This document shows, in pieces, positions 8,729-17,296 of a DNA stretch of 64,000 bases (its first letter is position 1; each line of letters begins with the position of its first letter). Below the pieces are notes generated by a model. It saw only the letters and a program-made list of their open reading frames with translations, made no database searches and was not told the DNA's origin. This DNA comes from Aureimonas endophytica (lineage in GTDB: Bacteria > Pseudomonadota > Alphaproteobacteria > Rhizobiales > Rhizobiaceae): positions 621,255 to 685,254 of the forward strand of contig NZ_BMIQ01000003.1 in the NCBI RefSeq assembly GCF_014642635.1, given 5' to 3'. The position numbers were made by a program, and so were the translations under genes.

Positions 8729-10344
8729 CGGATTGCGACGTTCTGGTGCTCGGCTCGGGCTCGGGCGCGCTCGCGGCGGCGCTGCGCGCCGCGCGCGGCG
8801 GCCTCTCGGTGATCGTCGCGGAAAAGACGGAGAAGCTCGGCGGCACCAGCGCCATGTCCGGCGCGGGCACCTGGGTCCCGGCCAATGCCATCGCCCGCGC
8901 CGCCGGCGTCGAGGATAGCGAGGCGGAGGCACTCGCCTATATCCGCGCCGTCTCTCCGGAAGGCTGGGGCGAGACGGAGGACGAGCTCTGGCAGGCCTTC
9001 GTCGCGACCGCGCCGAAAATGCTCGATTTTCTCGGCGAAGCGACGCCCCTCAGCTTCGCCCTCGTCGACGAGCCGGACCCGATCTCGGAAGGAACGGGCG
9101 GCAAGAGCTTCGGGCGCATGCTTTCGCCCGGCGCTCTGTCCCGACGCATTCTCGGGGTCCATGCCAAGGCGCTGCGGCGCTCCACCCTGCCCCATCTCTT
9201 CACCTATCAGGAAGTCGTCGCCACCGATCCCTATCACCATCCGCTGCGGGCCGGGCTGAGGCTGTGGCCGAAGCTTCTGTGGCGCTGGCTCACCGATGCC
9301 GGCGGCCAGGGCACGGCGCTGATGACAGGGTTGCTCAAGGGCTGCCTCGATGCCGGTTGCCACGTCCAGACGGGGCTGCGCGCGGTGGCCCTGTCGCAGG
9401 ACGCGACCGGCGGCGTCACGGGCGCGGAATTCGAGCGCGCGGACGGGACGCGCCTGACGATCGCAGCGCGGCGCGGCGTAGTCATCGCCACCGGCGGCTT
9501 CGAATGGGACGAAGCGATGCGCCGCAAGCATTTTCCCGGGCCCCTCGACCGGCTCGGCTCGCCCCGCACCAATACGGGCGACGGGCAGAAGCTCGCCGAA
9601 GCGGCGGGCGCGCGGCTCGACCGGATGGACCAGGCCAATATCCATCCCTGCCTGCCGACGCGCTACGAGGGCCAGCCGCACGGCCTGCCCATGGTCTTCC
9701 AGGCCGAGCCCCATTCCATCGTCGTCGACCGGCATGGCCGGCGCTTCGTTTCCGAAAGCGACTTCAATATCGGGGAAGCGATGGATCGGCGCGATCCGGC
9801 GACGGGCGAGCCGCTGCATCTTCCCGTCTGGCTCATCGCCGACCGGCGCTTTCTGAAGCGCTCGGCGCCCTTCCGTTGGTACGCCGCCTACGAAAAGGAC
9901 TGGATCGTGGAGGCGCCGACGCTGCGGGAGCTCGCCGCGCGGATCGGCCTGCCGGCGGAGGCGCTGGCGGAGACGGTGGCGCGCTTCAACGGCTTCTGCG
10001 ATGCCGGGCGCGACGCCGATTTCCGGCGCGGCGAATCCGCCTGGGAAAGCTATAAGAGCCACGGGCCGGAGGGTAAGCTCGGCCGGATCGAGGAAGGCCC
10101 CTTCCTGGCGCTTTCCATGAACCGCTCCATCCTCGGCACCAAGGGCGGGGCGCGCACCAATGCGAAGGGTCAGGTGCTGAGGCCCGACGGCTCTGTGATT
10201 TCCGGCCTCTATGCCGCCGGCCTCGCCATGGCCAACCCCTTCGGCACGCGCTCCATCGGCGCCGGCACGACGATCGGGCCGAACATGACCTGGGGCTATA
10301 TCTGCGCCGAGACCATGCTGCGCGAGAACCGGGGTGCCGGCTGA
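8725..10344 (+). CDS. FAD-dependent dehydrogenase, KstD / fumarate-reductase-flavoprotein family
   Basis: 539 residues. The N-terminal dinucleotide fold VLVLGSGSGALAAALRAA is followed by the acidic E of VAEK and by GGTSAMSGAGTW, typical of 3-ketosteroid delta1-dehydrogenases and related flavoproteins. The C-terminal FAD segment reads GLYAAGLAMANPFGTRSIGAG. Members insert or remove a C=C bond next to a carbonyl or carboxylate. It is coupled to the B12 protein by ATGA, so it probably acts on the same intermediate just before or after the rearrangement. No steroid genes are nearby, so a steroid substrate is unlikely. Confidence 0.88.
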   Translation: MTDCDVLVLGSGSGALAAALRAARGGLSVIVAEKTEKLGGTSAMSGAGTWVPANAIARAAGVEDSEAEALAYIRAVSPEGWGETEDELWQAFVATAPKMLDFLGEATPLSFALVDEPDPISEGTGGKSFGRMLSPGALSRRILGVHAKALRRSTLPHLFTYQEVVATDPYHHPLRAGLRLWPKLLWRWLTDAGGQGTALMTGLLKGCLDAGCHVQTGLRAVALSQDATGGVTGAEFERADGTRLTIAARRGVVIATGGFEWDEAMRRKHFPGPLDRLGSPRTNTGDGQKLAEAAGARLDRMDQANIHPCLPTRYEGQPHGLPMVFQAEPHSIVVDRHGRRFVSESDFNIGEAMDRRDPATGEPLHLPVWLIADRRFLKRSAPFRWYAAYEKDWIVEAPTLRELAARIGLPAEALAETVARFNGFCDAGRDADFRRGESAWESYKSHGPEGKLGRIEEGPFLALSMNRSILGTKGGARTNAKGQVLRPDGSVISGLYAAGLAMANPFGTRSIGAGTTIGPNMTWGYICAETMLRENRGAG

Positions 10345-10360
10345 ACGAGCGTCATGCCGC

Positions 10361-11218
10361 TCAGCTTCCGATACGCAACGGGCCGGATAGACCGCGCAGG
10401 CAGGCAAGGACGGAAAAGGCCGTCAGCCGGCTGGTGCGCGGATTGTCGGGATCGGGCATCGCCTCGATCGTCAACGCGACATGGGCCGCGTCCGAGCGGA
10501 TCTCGACATGATGGACATTGCGCAGGAGGGCGGGATCGGCGACGAGGCGCACGCGCGTCCGCTCCGGCCCGATGCCGGCGAGGGCGAGGGCGGCCGCGAC
10601 ATTGACATTGGCCGGAAAGCCGGCCGCCGCCGCGAGAACATCGCCTTCGAAGAGCGTGAGCGGCGCCGCCAGGCCCTCCAGCGAGACACCCGCCGTTTCC
10701 AGATAGGGCGCGCCGCGCCAGGCGGCGGGCGGCTTGCGCGTCTCGATCAGCGCCGCGTCGATCCGACCCTCCGCCGCCGCGCGCACCACGTCGAGCCCGC
10801 CGAGCGCGCCGGTCGGCACGAGGATGCGCGCGCCCCGCATCCGCGCCGCCTCGACCAGATCGGGCTGGCGCAGCAGCGCGCCCCCGGAACAGGCAACGAG
10901 GAGGCGCCCCCGCGCGATCGCGGCCTCGGCGATCGGGCGGAAGGCGGCGGCCGGTGCCGCCTCGACCACGATGTCCGCCGCCTCGGCCAATGCCTCCGGC
11001 CCCGCCACGACGGGCGGCGGCATGATGAGATCTGAGAGGAGACGCCGCGTCTTCTCCGCATCGCGCGACAGGACGGCGGCGAGCGCGACGCCCGGCAGCG
11101 CGCCGGCATCGATCCGCCGGGCGAGCGCGAGGCCGATGGCGCCGAGGCCGGCGAGGCCGAGCCGCATCGGGGCGCTTCCGTCGGGTCCCCCGGATGGCGG
11201 ACGGGCGTCAATCGACAT
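10361..11218 (-). CDS. L-aspartate dehydrogenase (NadX) like protein
   Basis: 285 residues. An NAD(P)-binding fold near the N-terminus ([17 protein letters not shown]) is followed by a domain that matches aspartate-dehydrogenase / DUF108 proteins (VPTGALGGLDVVRAA, FPANVNVAAALALAGIG). The family oxidises or forms alpha-amino acids reversibly, giving the imino or oxo acid. The start at 11218 has GGGAGAGG 6 nt upstream; an internal ATG at 11167 would remove 17 residues. It is the last gene of the minus-strand dehydrogenase-complex operon, 18 nt after E2. It may convert an amino-acid intermediate to its oxo acid (inference). Confidence 0.82.
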   Translation of the reverse strand: MSIDARPPSGGPDGSAPMRLGLAGLGAIGLALARRIDAGALPGVALAAVLSRDAEKTRRLLSDLIMPPPVVAGPEALAEAADIVVEAAPAAAFRPIAEAAIARGRLLVACSGGALLRQPDLVEAARMRGARILVPTGALGGLDVVRAAAEGRIDAALIETRKPPAAWRGAPYLETAGVSLEGLAAPLTLFEGDVLAAAAGFPANVNVAAALALAGIGPERTRVRLVADPALLRNVHHVEIRSDAAHVALTIEAMPDPDNPRTSRLTAFSVLACLRGLSGPLRIGS

Positions 11219-11236
11219 CGAGCCTCTCCCGTTGCG

Positions 11237-12508
11237 TCAGAGCGTGAAGGCCCCGGCCCGCATATTCTCCATGACGAGTCGGGCGACGAGGTCCGGCGCT
11301 TCGAGCTGCGGCATATGGCCGGTGCCGCCCAGCCGATGCAGCGCGACGGCACCAGACAGTCGCAGGGCCCCGTCCGGAGGAATGATCGCATCCGCGAGGC
11401 CGACGATCACCTTCACCGGCATGGCGAGGCGCGCGAGATCGGCGCGGATGTCGAAGCCCTGCGTCCCGTCCGGGAAGAGGCTGGCGGCGAGCCGCTCCTG
11501 ATGCGGCAGGAGGCCGAGCTCCCCCCGCTCCCGCAGCACGGCCTCGGCGAAGCCCGCCGGCAGGAGGGCGGGATCGGCGACCAACCGGGCGAGCCAGGGC
11601 CGGAGGCTGGCGGATTCCCGCGCTCGAAGGAAGCCCGACAGGAAGGCGCCATCGATCTCCGGTCCGAGGCCGGCGGGCGCCAGAAGGCTGAGCGAGGCGA
11701 CGGGCAGGCGTCCCGTCGCCGCGAGCCGCGTGGCGAGCGCGGCGCCGAGCGAATGGCCGAGAAGATGCAGGCAGGGCGCGGCCTCCGCCTCGATCCGCTC
11801 GGCGAGCGCGTCGACGATGGCGTCGAACTCGCAGAAGGCGGCACCGTTCGCCCCATGGCCCGGCAGGTCGAGGGCGAGCGGCCGGGCGGCGGCGGCAAGG
11901 CGCGGCAGGAGACCGGACCAGGAGAGACGGTTCGCCCCGAAGCCGTGCAGGCAGACGAGGAGCGGCCGCCCATCCGCGCCGCCACGCGCGGGCGTGGAGG
12001 CGGGAGAGACGGTGGGCGGAGCGAGGGCGCGCGCCGCGGCCGGTGGCGGCAGATCGCGGCTCTTGATGCGGCCGCCCGGCCCCGAGCCGCGGATTTCGGC
12101 GAGGTCGAGGCCGCGCGTGGCCGCGAGCCGGCGCGCGAGGGGACTGGCGCGGATCCGATCCGGCCGCTCGGCGGATTCCGGCGCGGCCCCCGGCGAGGTC
12201 GCGGCCGGGATCGCTGCGGCGGCCGGCACCGACGGTTCGGCACCGAAGGCCCCGGCCTCCGCCTCGCCCGGCGCGGCGATGCGGCCGAGCACCGTTCCGA
12301 TGGCGATCTCGGCGCCGATCTCGGCCAATGGCCCGAGAAGGACGCCGCTGGCCGGCGCCTCGATCTCCGTCGCGGCCTTCGCCGTCTCGACCACCGCGAG
12401 AAGGGCCCCCGCCTCGACGCGCTCGCCGGGCTTCGCGCGCCATTCCACCAGCGTCGCGCTTTCCATGTATTCGCCGGCGCCGCCGGTCAGGGTGATGTCG
12501 ATCGGCAT
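11237..12508 (-). CDS. acetoin-dehydrogenase-type E2: lipoyl domain plus alpha/beta hydrolase domain
   Basis: 423 residues. The lipoyl domain (1-78) has its lipoylated lysine in ETAKAATEIEAP. A peripheral-subunit-binding segment (about 118-160; SPLARRLAATRGL) follows, then a Pro/Ala linker. In place of the usual acyltransferase there is an alpha/beta hydrolase with HGFGANRLSW, nucleophile elbow GHSLGA, Asp in GLADAIIPP and His in GTGHMPQLE. This layout matches AcoC-type E2 of acetoin dehydrogenase. It works with the E1 subunits upstream. No dedicated E3 (lipoamide dehydrogenase) lies in the window, so a shared one is likely. Confidence 0.9.
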   Translation of the reverse strand: MPIDITLTGGAGEYMESATLVEWRAKPGERVEAGALLAVVETAKAATEIEAPASGVLLGPLAEIGAEIAIGTVLGRIAAPGEAEAGAFGAEPSVPAAAAIPAATSPGAAPESAERPDRIRASPLARRLAATRGLDLAEIRGSGPGGRIKSRDLPPPAAARALAPPTVSPASTPARGGADGRPLLVCLHGFGANRLSWSGLLPRLAAAARPLALDLPGHGANGAAFCEFDAIVDALAERIEAEAAPCLHLLGHSLGAALATRLAATGRLPVASLSLLAPAGLGPEIDGAFLSGFLRARESASLRPWLARLVADPALLPAGFAEAVLRERGELGLLPHQERLAASLFPDGTQGFDIRADLARLAMPVKVIVGLADAIIPPDGALRLSGAVALHRLGGTGHMPQLEAPDLVARLVMENMRAGAFTL

Positions 12509-12518
12509 CGGCCGGCCC

Positions 12519-13493
12519 TCAGCGCAGCGCGCGGCGCGCGGCCGCGGCGATCTTGGCGGCGGAGGGCAGGACCGCCGTTTCCAGCGGCTCCGAATAGGGG
12601 ATCGGCATGTCCTCGCAGCCCAGCCGCTCCACCGGGGCGTCGAGATCGTCGAAGCCCTGTTCCATGATCGAGGCGGAGAGCTCGGCGCCGTAGCCGCAGA
12701 AGCGCCAACCCTCGTTGACGACGACGGCATGGTGGGTCCGCGCGACGGAATCGAGCACCAGCGGCAGGTCGAGCGGGCGCAGGCTGCGCAGGTCGATCAC
12801 CTCGGCCGAGACGCCCTCCTCCGCCAGTTCCTCGGCCGCCTTGAGCGATTCATGCACCATGCGCGAGGAGGCGACGAGCGTCACGTCCGCGCCGGCGCGG
12901 GCGATGCGCGCCGCGCCGATCGACACCACATGGTCGCCGTCCGGCACTTCGCCGCGCAGATTGTACAAAAGCTTGTGCTCCAGGAAGACGACGGGATGCT
13001 CGTCGCGGATCGCCGCCTTGAGCAGGCCCTTGGCATCGGCGGGCGTCGCGGGCGCGACGACCTTGAGGCCGGGAATATGGGCGACGAGCGCGTCGAGGCT
13101 CTTGGAATGCTGGGCGCCCGCCCCCGCGCCGCCGCCGCCCTGCGTGCGCAGCACGAAGGGCATCGTCACCGCGCCGTTCCAGACATAGTTGTAGATCGAG
13201 GCCTGGTTCATCAGCGCGTCGATGGAGAGCGGCAGGAAGTCGGCATACATGATCTCGAGCACCGGGCGCGTGCCGCTCATCGCCGCGCTGGCGGCCATGG
13301 CGGTCAGCGCCTGCTCGCTGATCGGCGTGTCGCGCACCCGGGCCGGGCCGAATTCGGCGAGAAGATCGCGCGTCACCTTGAAGACGCCGCCATAAACGGC
13401 GATGTCCTCGCCAAAAAGCCAGACCATCGGGTCGCGGCGCATTTCCTCGATCAGCGCCTCGCGCAGCGCCTCGGCGTAACGGAGCGATGCCAT
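12519..13493 (-). CDS. thiamine-diphosphate dehydrogenase E1 component, beta subunit (acetoin/pyruvate type)
   Basis: 324 residues, the usual length for E1-beta of 2-oxo-acid or acetoin dehydrogenases. The N-terminus LRYAEALREALIEEMRRDP and the motif GTRPVLEIMYADF are typical, with a C-terminal transketolase domain (VVNEGWRFCGYGAEL). It starts 3 nt after the E1-alpha stop and ends 10 nt before E2, so the three are co-translated. Substrate choice in this family rests on E1; acetoin-like alpha-hydroxyketones or 2-oxo acids are both possible. Confidence 0.93.
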   Translation of the reverse strand: MASLRYAEALREALIEEMRRDPMVWLFGEDIAVYGGVFKVTRDLLAEFGPARVRDTPISEQALTAMAASAAMSGTRPVLEIMYADFLPLSIDALMNQASIYNYVWNGAVTMPFVLRTQGGGGAGAGAQHSKSLDALVAHIPGLKVVAPATPADAKGLLKAAIRDEHPVVFLEHKLLYNLRGEVPDGDHVVSIGAARIARAGADVTLVASSRMVHESLKAAEELAEEGVSAEVIDLRSLRPLDLPLVLDSVARTHHAVVVNEGWRFCGYGAELSASIMEQGFDDLDAPVERLGCEDMPIPYSEPLETAVLPSAAKIAAAARRALR

Positions 13494-13496
13494 GGA

Positions 13497-14480
13497 TCAG
13501 GCCCTCTCGCGATAGGGCGCGCTCGGCGCGTGGGGGACGAAGGCGGGCAAGGGCGCGGCAAGCGCGGCCTCGAAGGCGGCGTCGACCTCGGCCCGCGCCT
13601 CGGCCTCCAGGGCGTCGAGCGCCTCGGCTCCGAGAGTCTCCGACAAATACTCGCGCGAGCGCCGGATCGGGTCGCGGGAGCGCCAGGCCTCGATCGTCGC
13701 CGGGTCCTGATAGCCGCCGACATCGCTCGTCGAGAAGCCGACCATGCGATAGGTCTTCGCCTCGATCAGCGTCGGCCCCTCGCCCCGCCGGGCCCGTTCG
13801 ACGGCCTCGGCCGCGGTGCGATAGACGGCCGCGACATCGTTGCCGTCGACGCTCGCGCCCGGCATGCCGTAGCCGGCCGCGCGCCGGACGAGATCGGCCA
13901 CCGAGGACTGCGTCGAATGATGGGCGGTCAGCCCATATTCGTTGTGCTCCAGCACGAAGACGACCGGCAGCTTCCACAGCGCGGCGATGTTCATGGATTC
14001 GTGGCAGATGCCGGTCTGGGCCGCGCCATCGCCGAAGATCACCATGGCGACGTGGTCCTCCCCGCCCGCCGCCCGCCGCATCTGGAGCGAGACCGCCATG
14101 CCGGTCGCCGCCGGAATGCCGGCGCCGACGATCGCATTGCCGCCAAGGAGGCCGTTCGCGGCGTCGGCCACCAGCATATGGCCGGCGCGCCCGCCGCAAA
14201 GGCCGCTTTCGCGCCCGAAGATCTCAGCGACGATGCCGGGGATCGGCGCCCCCTTGCCGACGTAATGGGCATGGCCGCGATGGGTGCTCGTCAGGAGATC
14301 GCCCGGCCGCAGCATGGCCGTCGCGCCGATGCCGACCGCCTCCTGCCCGTCGCAGCGATGGATCGGCCCACGCGTGCGGCCGGCCTTGTGCAGCTCGCCG
14401 AGCCGCTCCTCCATGTGACGCACGGCGACCATCAGCGCGTGCATTCGCCGTTCCTCGGCGGGACTGGGCGTGTTCCTCAT
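13497..14480 (-). CDS. thiamine-diphosphate dehydrogenase E1 component, alpha subunit (acetoin/pyruvate type)
   Basis: 327 residues. The ThDP/Mg motif is visible as FGDGAAQTG, about 25 residues, then EHNEYG. THRGHAHYVGKGA and GRAGHMLVAD are typical of AcoA/PdhA-alpha. The start at 14480 gives the usual N-terminal length; an in-frame ATG at 14504 is possible and neither has a strong ribosome-binding site. It is the first gene of the minus-strand operon (E1alpha, E1beta, E2, aspartate-dehydrogenase-like). A TGTCGACA palindrome lies about 85 nt upstream of the start. Confidence 0.93.
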   Translation of the reverse strand: MRNTPSPAEERRMHALMVAVRHMEERLGELHKAGRTRGPIHRCDGQEAVGIGATAMLRPGDLLTSTHRGHAHYVGKGAPIPGIVAEIFGRESGLCGGRAGHMLVADAANGLLGGNAIVGAGIPAATGMAVSLQMRRAAGGEDHVAMVIFGDGAAQTGICHESMNIAALWKLPVVFVLEHNEYGLTAHHSTQSSVADLVRRAAGYGMPGASVDGNDVAAVYRTAAEAVERARRGEGPTLIEAKTYRMVGFSTSDVGGYQDPATIEAWRSRDPIRRSREYLSETLGAEALDALEAEARAEVDAAFEAALAAPLPAFVPHAPSAPYRERA

Positions 14481-14562
14481 GCCGTTCGGAATCCGTTCTG
14501 GCATGCCCGGCGGCGGCGCGTCGCGCCGCCGGATCGGGCCTTGGCAAAAAATCTCGCCGCAA

Positions 14563-14572
14563 GTGTCGACAC
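14563..14572. promoter_or_regulatory. putative GntR operator, copy 2 (GTGTCGACAC)
   Basis: A perfect 10-bp palindrome, GTGTCGACAC, in the divergent interval between the E1-alpha gene and the NIPSNAP operon. Its core TGTCGACA (14564-14571) fits the GntR consensus yGTM-KACr exactly. The A/T-rich stretch at 14545-14552 and GCATGCACTATGCAA just beyond it probably belong to the flanking promoters. Confidence 0.62.
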
Positions 14573-14709
14573 AAGAGCATGCACTATGCAAGTCTGTTTT
14601 TCGAAAGCGAGGTCAGCCGCGTCCCCGCCCCGTCCGCCGCCCTTGTCGCCGCGATCGAAGGCGCGGCGCCCGCCGATCCCCCTCGCCCGCCTTCGCCCGG
14701 GAGCCCGCC

Positions 14710-15033
14710 ATGATCTTCGACCACCGCGTCTATACCGCCCGCCCGAACCGGCTCGCCGCCTTCCTCTCGACCTACGAGGAGGTCGGTCTGCCGATGCAGC
14801 GCCATTATATCGGCGAGCCCTTCGGCTTCTTTCAGACCCATATCGGCGAGTTGAGCCGCATCGTGCATCTCTGGGGTTATGAGAGCCTCGCCGACCGCGA
14901 GGCGCGGCGCGAGACGATGGAGGCCGATCCCACCTGGGTCGATTATCGCCGCCGCGTCGTCGCCGAGGATCATCTCCTCGACATGCGCAACCAAATCCTG
15001 AAGCCGGTGTCCTTCTTCGACCCGAAGCGCTGA
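14710..15033 (+). CDS. NIPSNAP family protein
   Basis: 107 residues, one dimeric ferredoxin-like (NIPSNAP) domain: DHRVYTARPNRL at the start, FFQTHIGELSRIVHLWGYES in the middle, and a RNQILKPVSFF end. Such proteins often accompany catabolic operons in Proteobacteria, and their biochemical role is not settled. It is the first gene of the plus-strand operon running to 18974, divergent from the E1/E2 operon. Confidence 0.88.
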   Translation: MIFDHRVYTARPNRLAAFLSTYEEVGLPMQRHYIGEPFGFFQTHIGELSRIVHLWGYESLADREARRETMEADPTWVDYRRRVVAEDHLLDMRNQILKPVSFFDPKR

Positions 15034-15070
15034 TCCGGCCAGCCGCCCGTTCATCCCCACAGGTTCCGCA

Positions 15071-15976
15071 ATGCAACTCGAATTCGCGCTCGGCGGCGAG
15101 CGCTGGCAAATCCGCTGCGCGACCGAGCGGGCGCCCCGAACGCTCGCCCGCCTCGCCGCCCATCTGCCGATGGATCTCCAGCTCCACACGCCGAAGATCG
15201 CGGGCAGCCACATCTACTGGCACGCGCCTTTCGTGGAAGGGGTGGAAGGGGCGGTGAACGTCCTCGACGCCGCGCCCGGCGCCTTCATCTACTGGCCGGT
15301 GCGCCAGTTCCTAGAGATCGTCTTCGCCCCGCTCCAGGCCGAGACCGCCTCGATCACCGTCCTCGGGCAGCTCGAAGGCGGGGTGGAGCGGCTCGCCGCG
15401 CTCGGCGCGCGGCTGCGCGAACAGCATGGCCGCCGCCTCTTCGCGGGCATCCTGACGCGCGCCGACGGCGCGGGTCCGGCCGCGCCGGACGCGGACGGAG
15501 TCTTGCCCGCCGCGCTGGCGGCGCGGGCGCGCGGGCTATGGCGCGCCTGCTCGGACGAGATCCTGGCGCTGACCCGCTCGCGGGCGATCATGCATCCGGC
15601 CGGTCCGCTCTTCATGGCGGAATCGGAGGCGCGCGTCCTGCACGAGACGCTGTTCGAGTTGCGTGAGGCGGCGCTGGCGGGCGGCGGCGACGGGCCGATC
15701 CGCTTCGCCGCCGTCCGCGCGCTCGATCGCGCCGGCCGCCGCCTCGCCGATTTCTGCCATCTCACCGAGACGGGCCGGCTCTTCGCCGATCTCGCCGCCC
15801 TTCTCGATGATCCCGCCCGGCCGCTTCCGGCCGTTTTGGAGGCGGCGATCCTCGCAAGCGGCCGCACCGCCGCCTGGCTCGATCTCCAGATCCCCTGGTT
15901 CGACGTGAACGAGGCCCTGCGGGCGGCGCTGCCGAGCCCGGCCAGGCCCCGGCTCGAACCCCAACCCGGAGAATGA
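15071..15976 (+). CDS. uncharacterised protein, possible DUF3830/cyclophilin-like N-terminus
   Basis: 301 residues, no signal peptide or membrane segment. The first half contains ERAPRTLARLAAHLP, HTPKIAGSHIYWHAPF, APGAFIYWPVRQFLEIVF and ITVLGQLEGGVERL, which resemble the cyclophilin-like DUF3830 family. The second half is helical, rich in Ala, Leu and Arg, and I do not recognise it. The gene lies 37 nt after NIPSNAP and 4 nt before the cupin. It is long for DUF3830 (usually about 150), so the C-terminal half may be an extra domain. Function unknown. Confidence 0.78.
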   Translation: MQLEFALGGERWQIRCATERAPRTLARLAAHLPMDLQLHTPKIAGSHIYWHAPFVEGVEGAVNVLDAAPGAFIYWPVRQFLEIVFAPLQAETASITVLGQLEGGVERLAALGARLREQHGRRLFAGILTRADGAGPAAPDADGVLPAALAARARGLWRACSDEILALTRSRAIMHPAGPLFMAESEARVLHETLFELREAALAGGGDGPIRFAAVRALDRAGRRLADFCHLTETGRLFADLAALLDDPARPLPAVLEAAILASGRTAAWLDLQIPWFDVNEALRAALPSPARPRLEPQPGE

Positions 15977-15980
15977 TGCG

Positions 15981-16487
15981 ATGGCTGAGGCAGAACGGGA
16001 GGCCGGCTTCGTCCTCGGCCCGGAGGACGGCGAATCCTATTGGCAGCCGGTGCCGGCGAACGGCCATGTCGTCAACAAGCTGACGAGCCGCAACTGGTCC
16101 GGCGGCTTCTGCGCCGTGGTCCAGGTCGTCGCGCCGCAAAGCTACATCCGCAAGCATATCCACGACCGCCATCACGAGATGGTCTTCGTCTGGCGAGGGC
16201 GCGGCAAGGCGCTGGTCGACGGTGTCGAGCACCCGATGGAAACGGGCTCCCTCGTCGCCCTGCCGCCGGGCGTCGAGCATATGTTCGTCAACGAGAGCGA
16301 CGAGCCGCTCCACCTCTTCGCCGTTCTCGCCCCGGGCGGGCTGGAGGACTTCTTCGCCGAGATCGGCCGCCCGCGCGAGGCGGGCACGCCGGCGCCGGAG
16401 CCGTTCGCGCGGCCGGCGAACATCCTCGAGATCGAGGCGCGCAGCGTCTTCAAGCCCGGCTCGACGCAGGAAGTGCCGCTGGCGTGA
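15981..16487 (+). CDS. cupin-domain protein
   Basis: 168 residues. One cupin barrel with motif 1 as HDRHHEMVFVWRGRG and motif 2 as PPGVEHMFVN, preserving the His and Glu metal ligands. Small cupins of this kind act as isomerases, dioxygenases or ligand-binding proteins; none can be chosen here. The stop overlaps the next gene by 4 nt (GTGA). Confidence 0.88.
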   Translation: MAEAEREAGFVLGPEDGESYWQPVPANGHVVNKLTSRNWSGGFCAVVQVVAPQSYIRKHIHDRHHEMVFVWRGRGKALVDGVEHPMETGSLVALPPGVEHMFVNESDEPLHLFAVLAPGGLEDFFAEIGRPREAGTPAPEPFARPANILEIEARSVFKPGSTQEVPLA

Positions 16488-17296
16488 CGAGAGGTCCGGC
16501 GCGGCTCGCCGATGGCGGGCATCTCTATTTCGAGGACGAAGGCACGGGACCGCCCGTCGTCCTCGTGTCCGGCCTCGGGGGACTGGCCGGCTTCTTCGGC
16601 CCGCTGGCGGAACGCCTGCGGGCCCGCGGGCTGCGCACCCTTCGCTACGACCATCGGGGGGTCGGCGGATCGAGCCCGCTCGGCGGCGCCGAGACCTCGA
16701 TCGACGCCATGGCGGCTGATCTCGCCGGGCTCCTGGCGGCGCGCGGCATCGAAGCGGCGGCGATCCTCGGTCATTCGACCGGCGGCGCCGTCGCCCAGCG
16801 CCTGGCGCTCGACCGCCCGGACCTCGTCCGCCGCCTCGTCCTGTCCGCGACCTTCGCGCGACCCTGCGCCTATATGCGCCTCCTCTTCGCGAGCCGCCTC
16901 GAAATTCTCGAAAATCTCGGCCTCGCCGCCTATCGCCGCCATGCGGCCCTCGTCCTCCACAGCCCCACCTTCGTCGCGGCGAATGCCGGGACGATCCTGC
17001 GGGACAGCACGGCCGCCCCGCGCCCCGGCGAGGCGGAGACGGTCGCCGCGCGCATCCGCGCCATTCTCGCCCACGATACGCTCGCCGCTCTTCCCGCCCT
17101 GTCCGGCCCGACGCTAGTCCTCGTCGCGGAGGACGACATGGTGACGCCGGTCCATCTGTCGCGCGAGATCGCCGCGGCGGTCCCGGAGGCGGAGCTGTGC
17201 CTTCTTCCCTTTGGCGGCCATTACGCCCTGCGCGCCGCGCCGGAAGTCTATGCGGACGCGATCCTGCCCTTCCTCCTCGCCGGAGTTCCGAGATGA
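16484..17296 (+). CDS. alpha/beta hydrolase, 3-oxoadipate enol-lactonase / RutD-like
   Basis: 270 residues. Single-domain alpha/beta hydrolase with YDHRGVGGSS, nucleophile elbow GHSTGG, acid in VAEDDMVTP and catalytic His in GGHYA. The GTG at 16484 is the start because it overlaps the cupin stop as GTGA and gives a normal-length N-terminus. Overlaps at both ends show translational coupling. It likely hydrolyses a lactone, ester or C-C bond of a pathway intermediate (inference). Confidence 0.88.
   Translation: MTRGPARLADGGHLYFEDEGTGPPVVLVSGLGGLAGFFGPLAERLRARGLRTLRYDHRGVGGSSPLGGAETSIDAMAADLAGLLAARGIEAAAILGHSTGGAVAQRLALDRPDLVRRLVLSATFARPCAYMRLLFASRLEILENLGLAAYRRHAALVLHSPTFVAANAGTILRDSTAAPRPGEAETVAARIRAILAHDTLAALPALSGPTLVLVAEDDMVTPVHLSREIAAAVPEAELCLLPFGGHYALRAAPEVYADAILPFLLAGVPR

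Noticed and set aside
11730-14882. A 1050-residue plus-strand frame opposite the E1/E2 genes
   Set aside because: Arg/Ala/Gly-rich with no domain logic. It lies antisense to three well-conserved genes; long antisense frames are common in GC-rich DNA.
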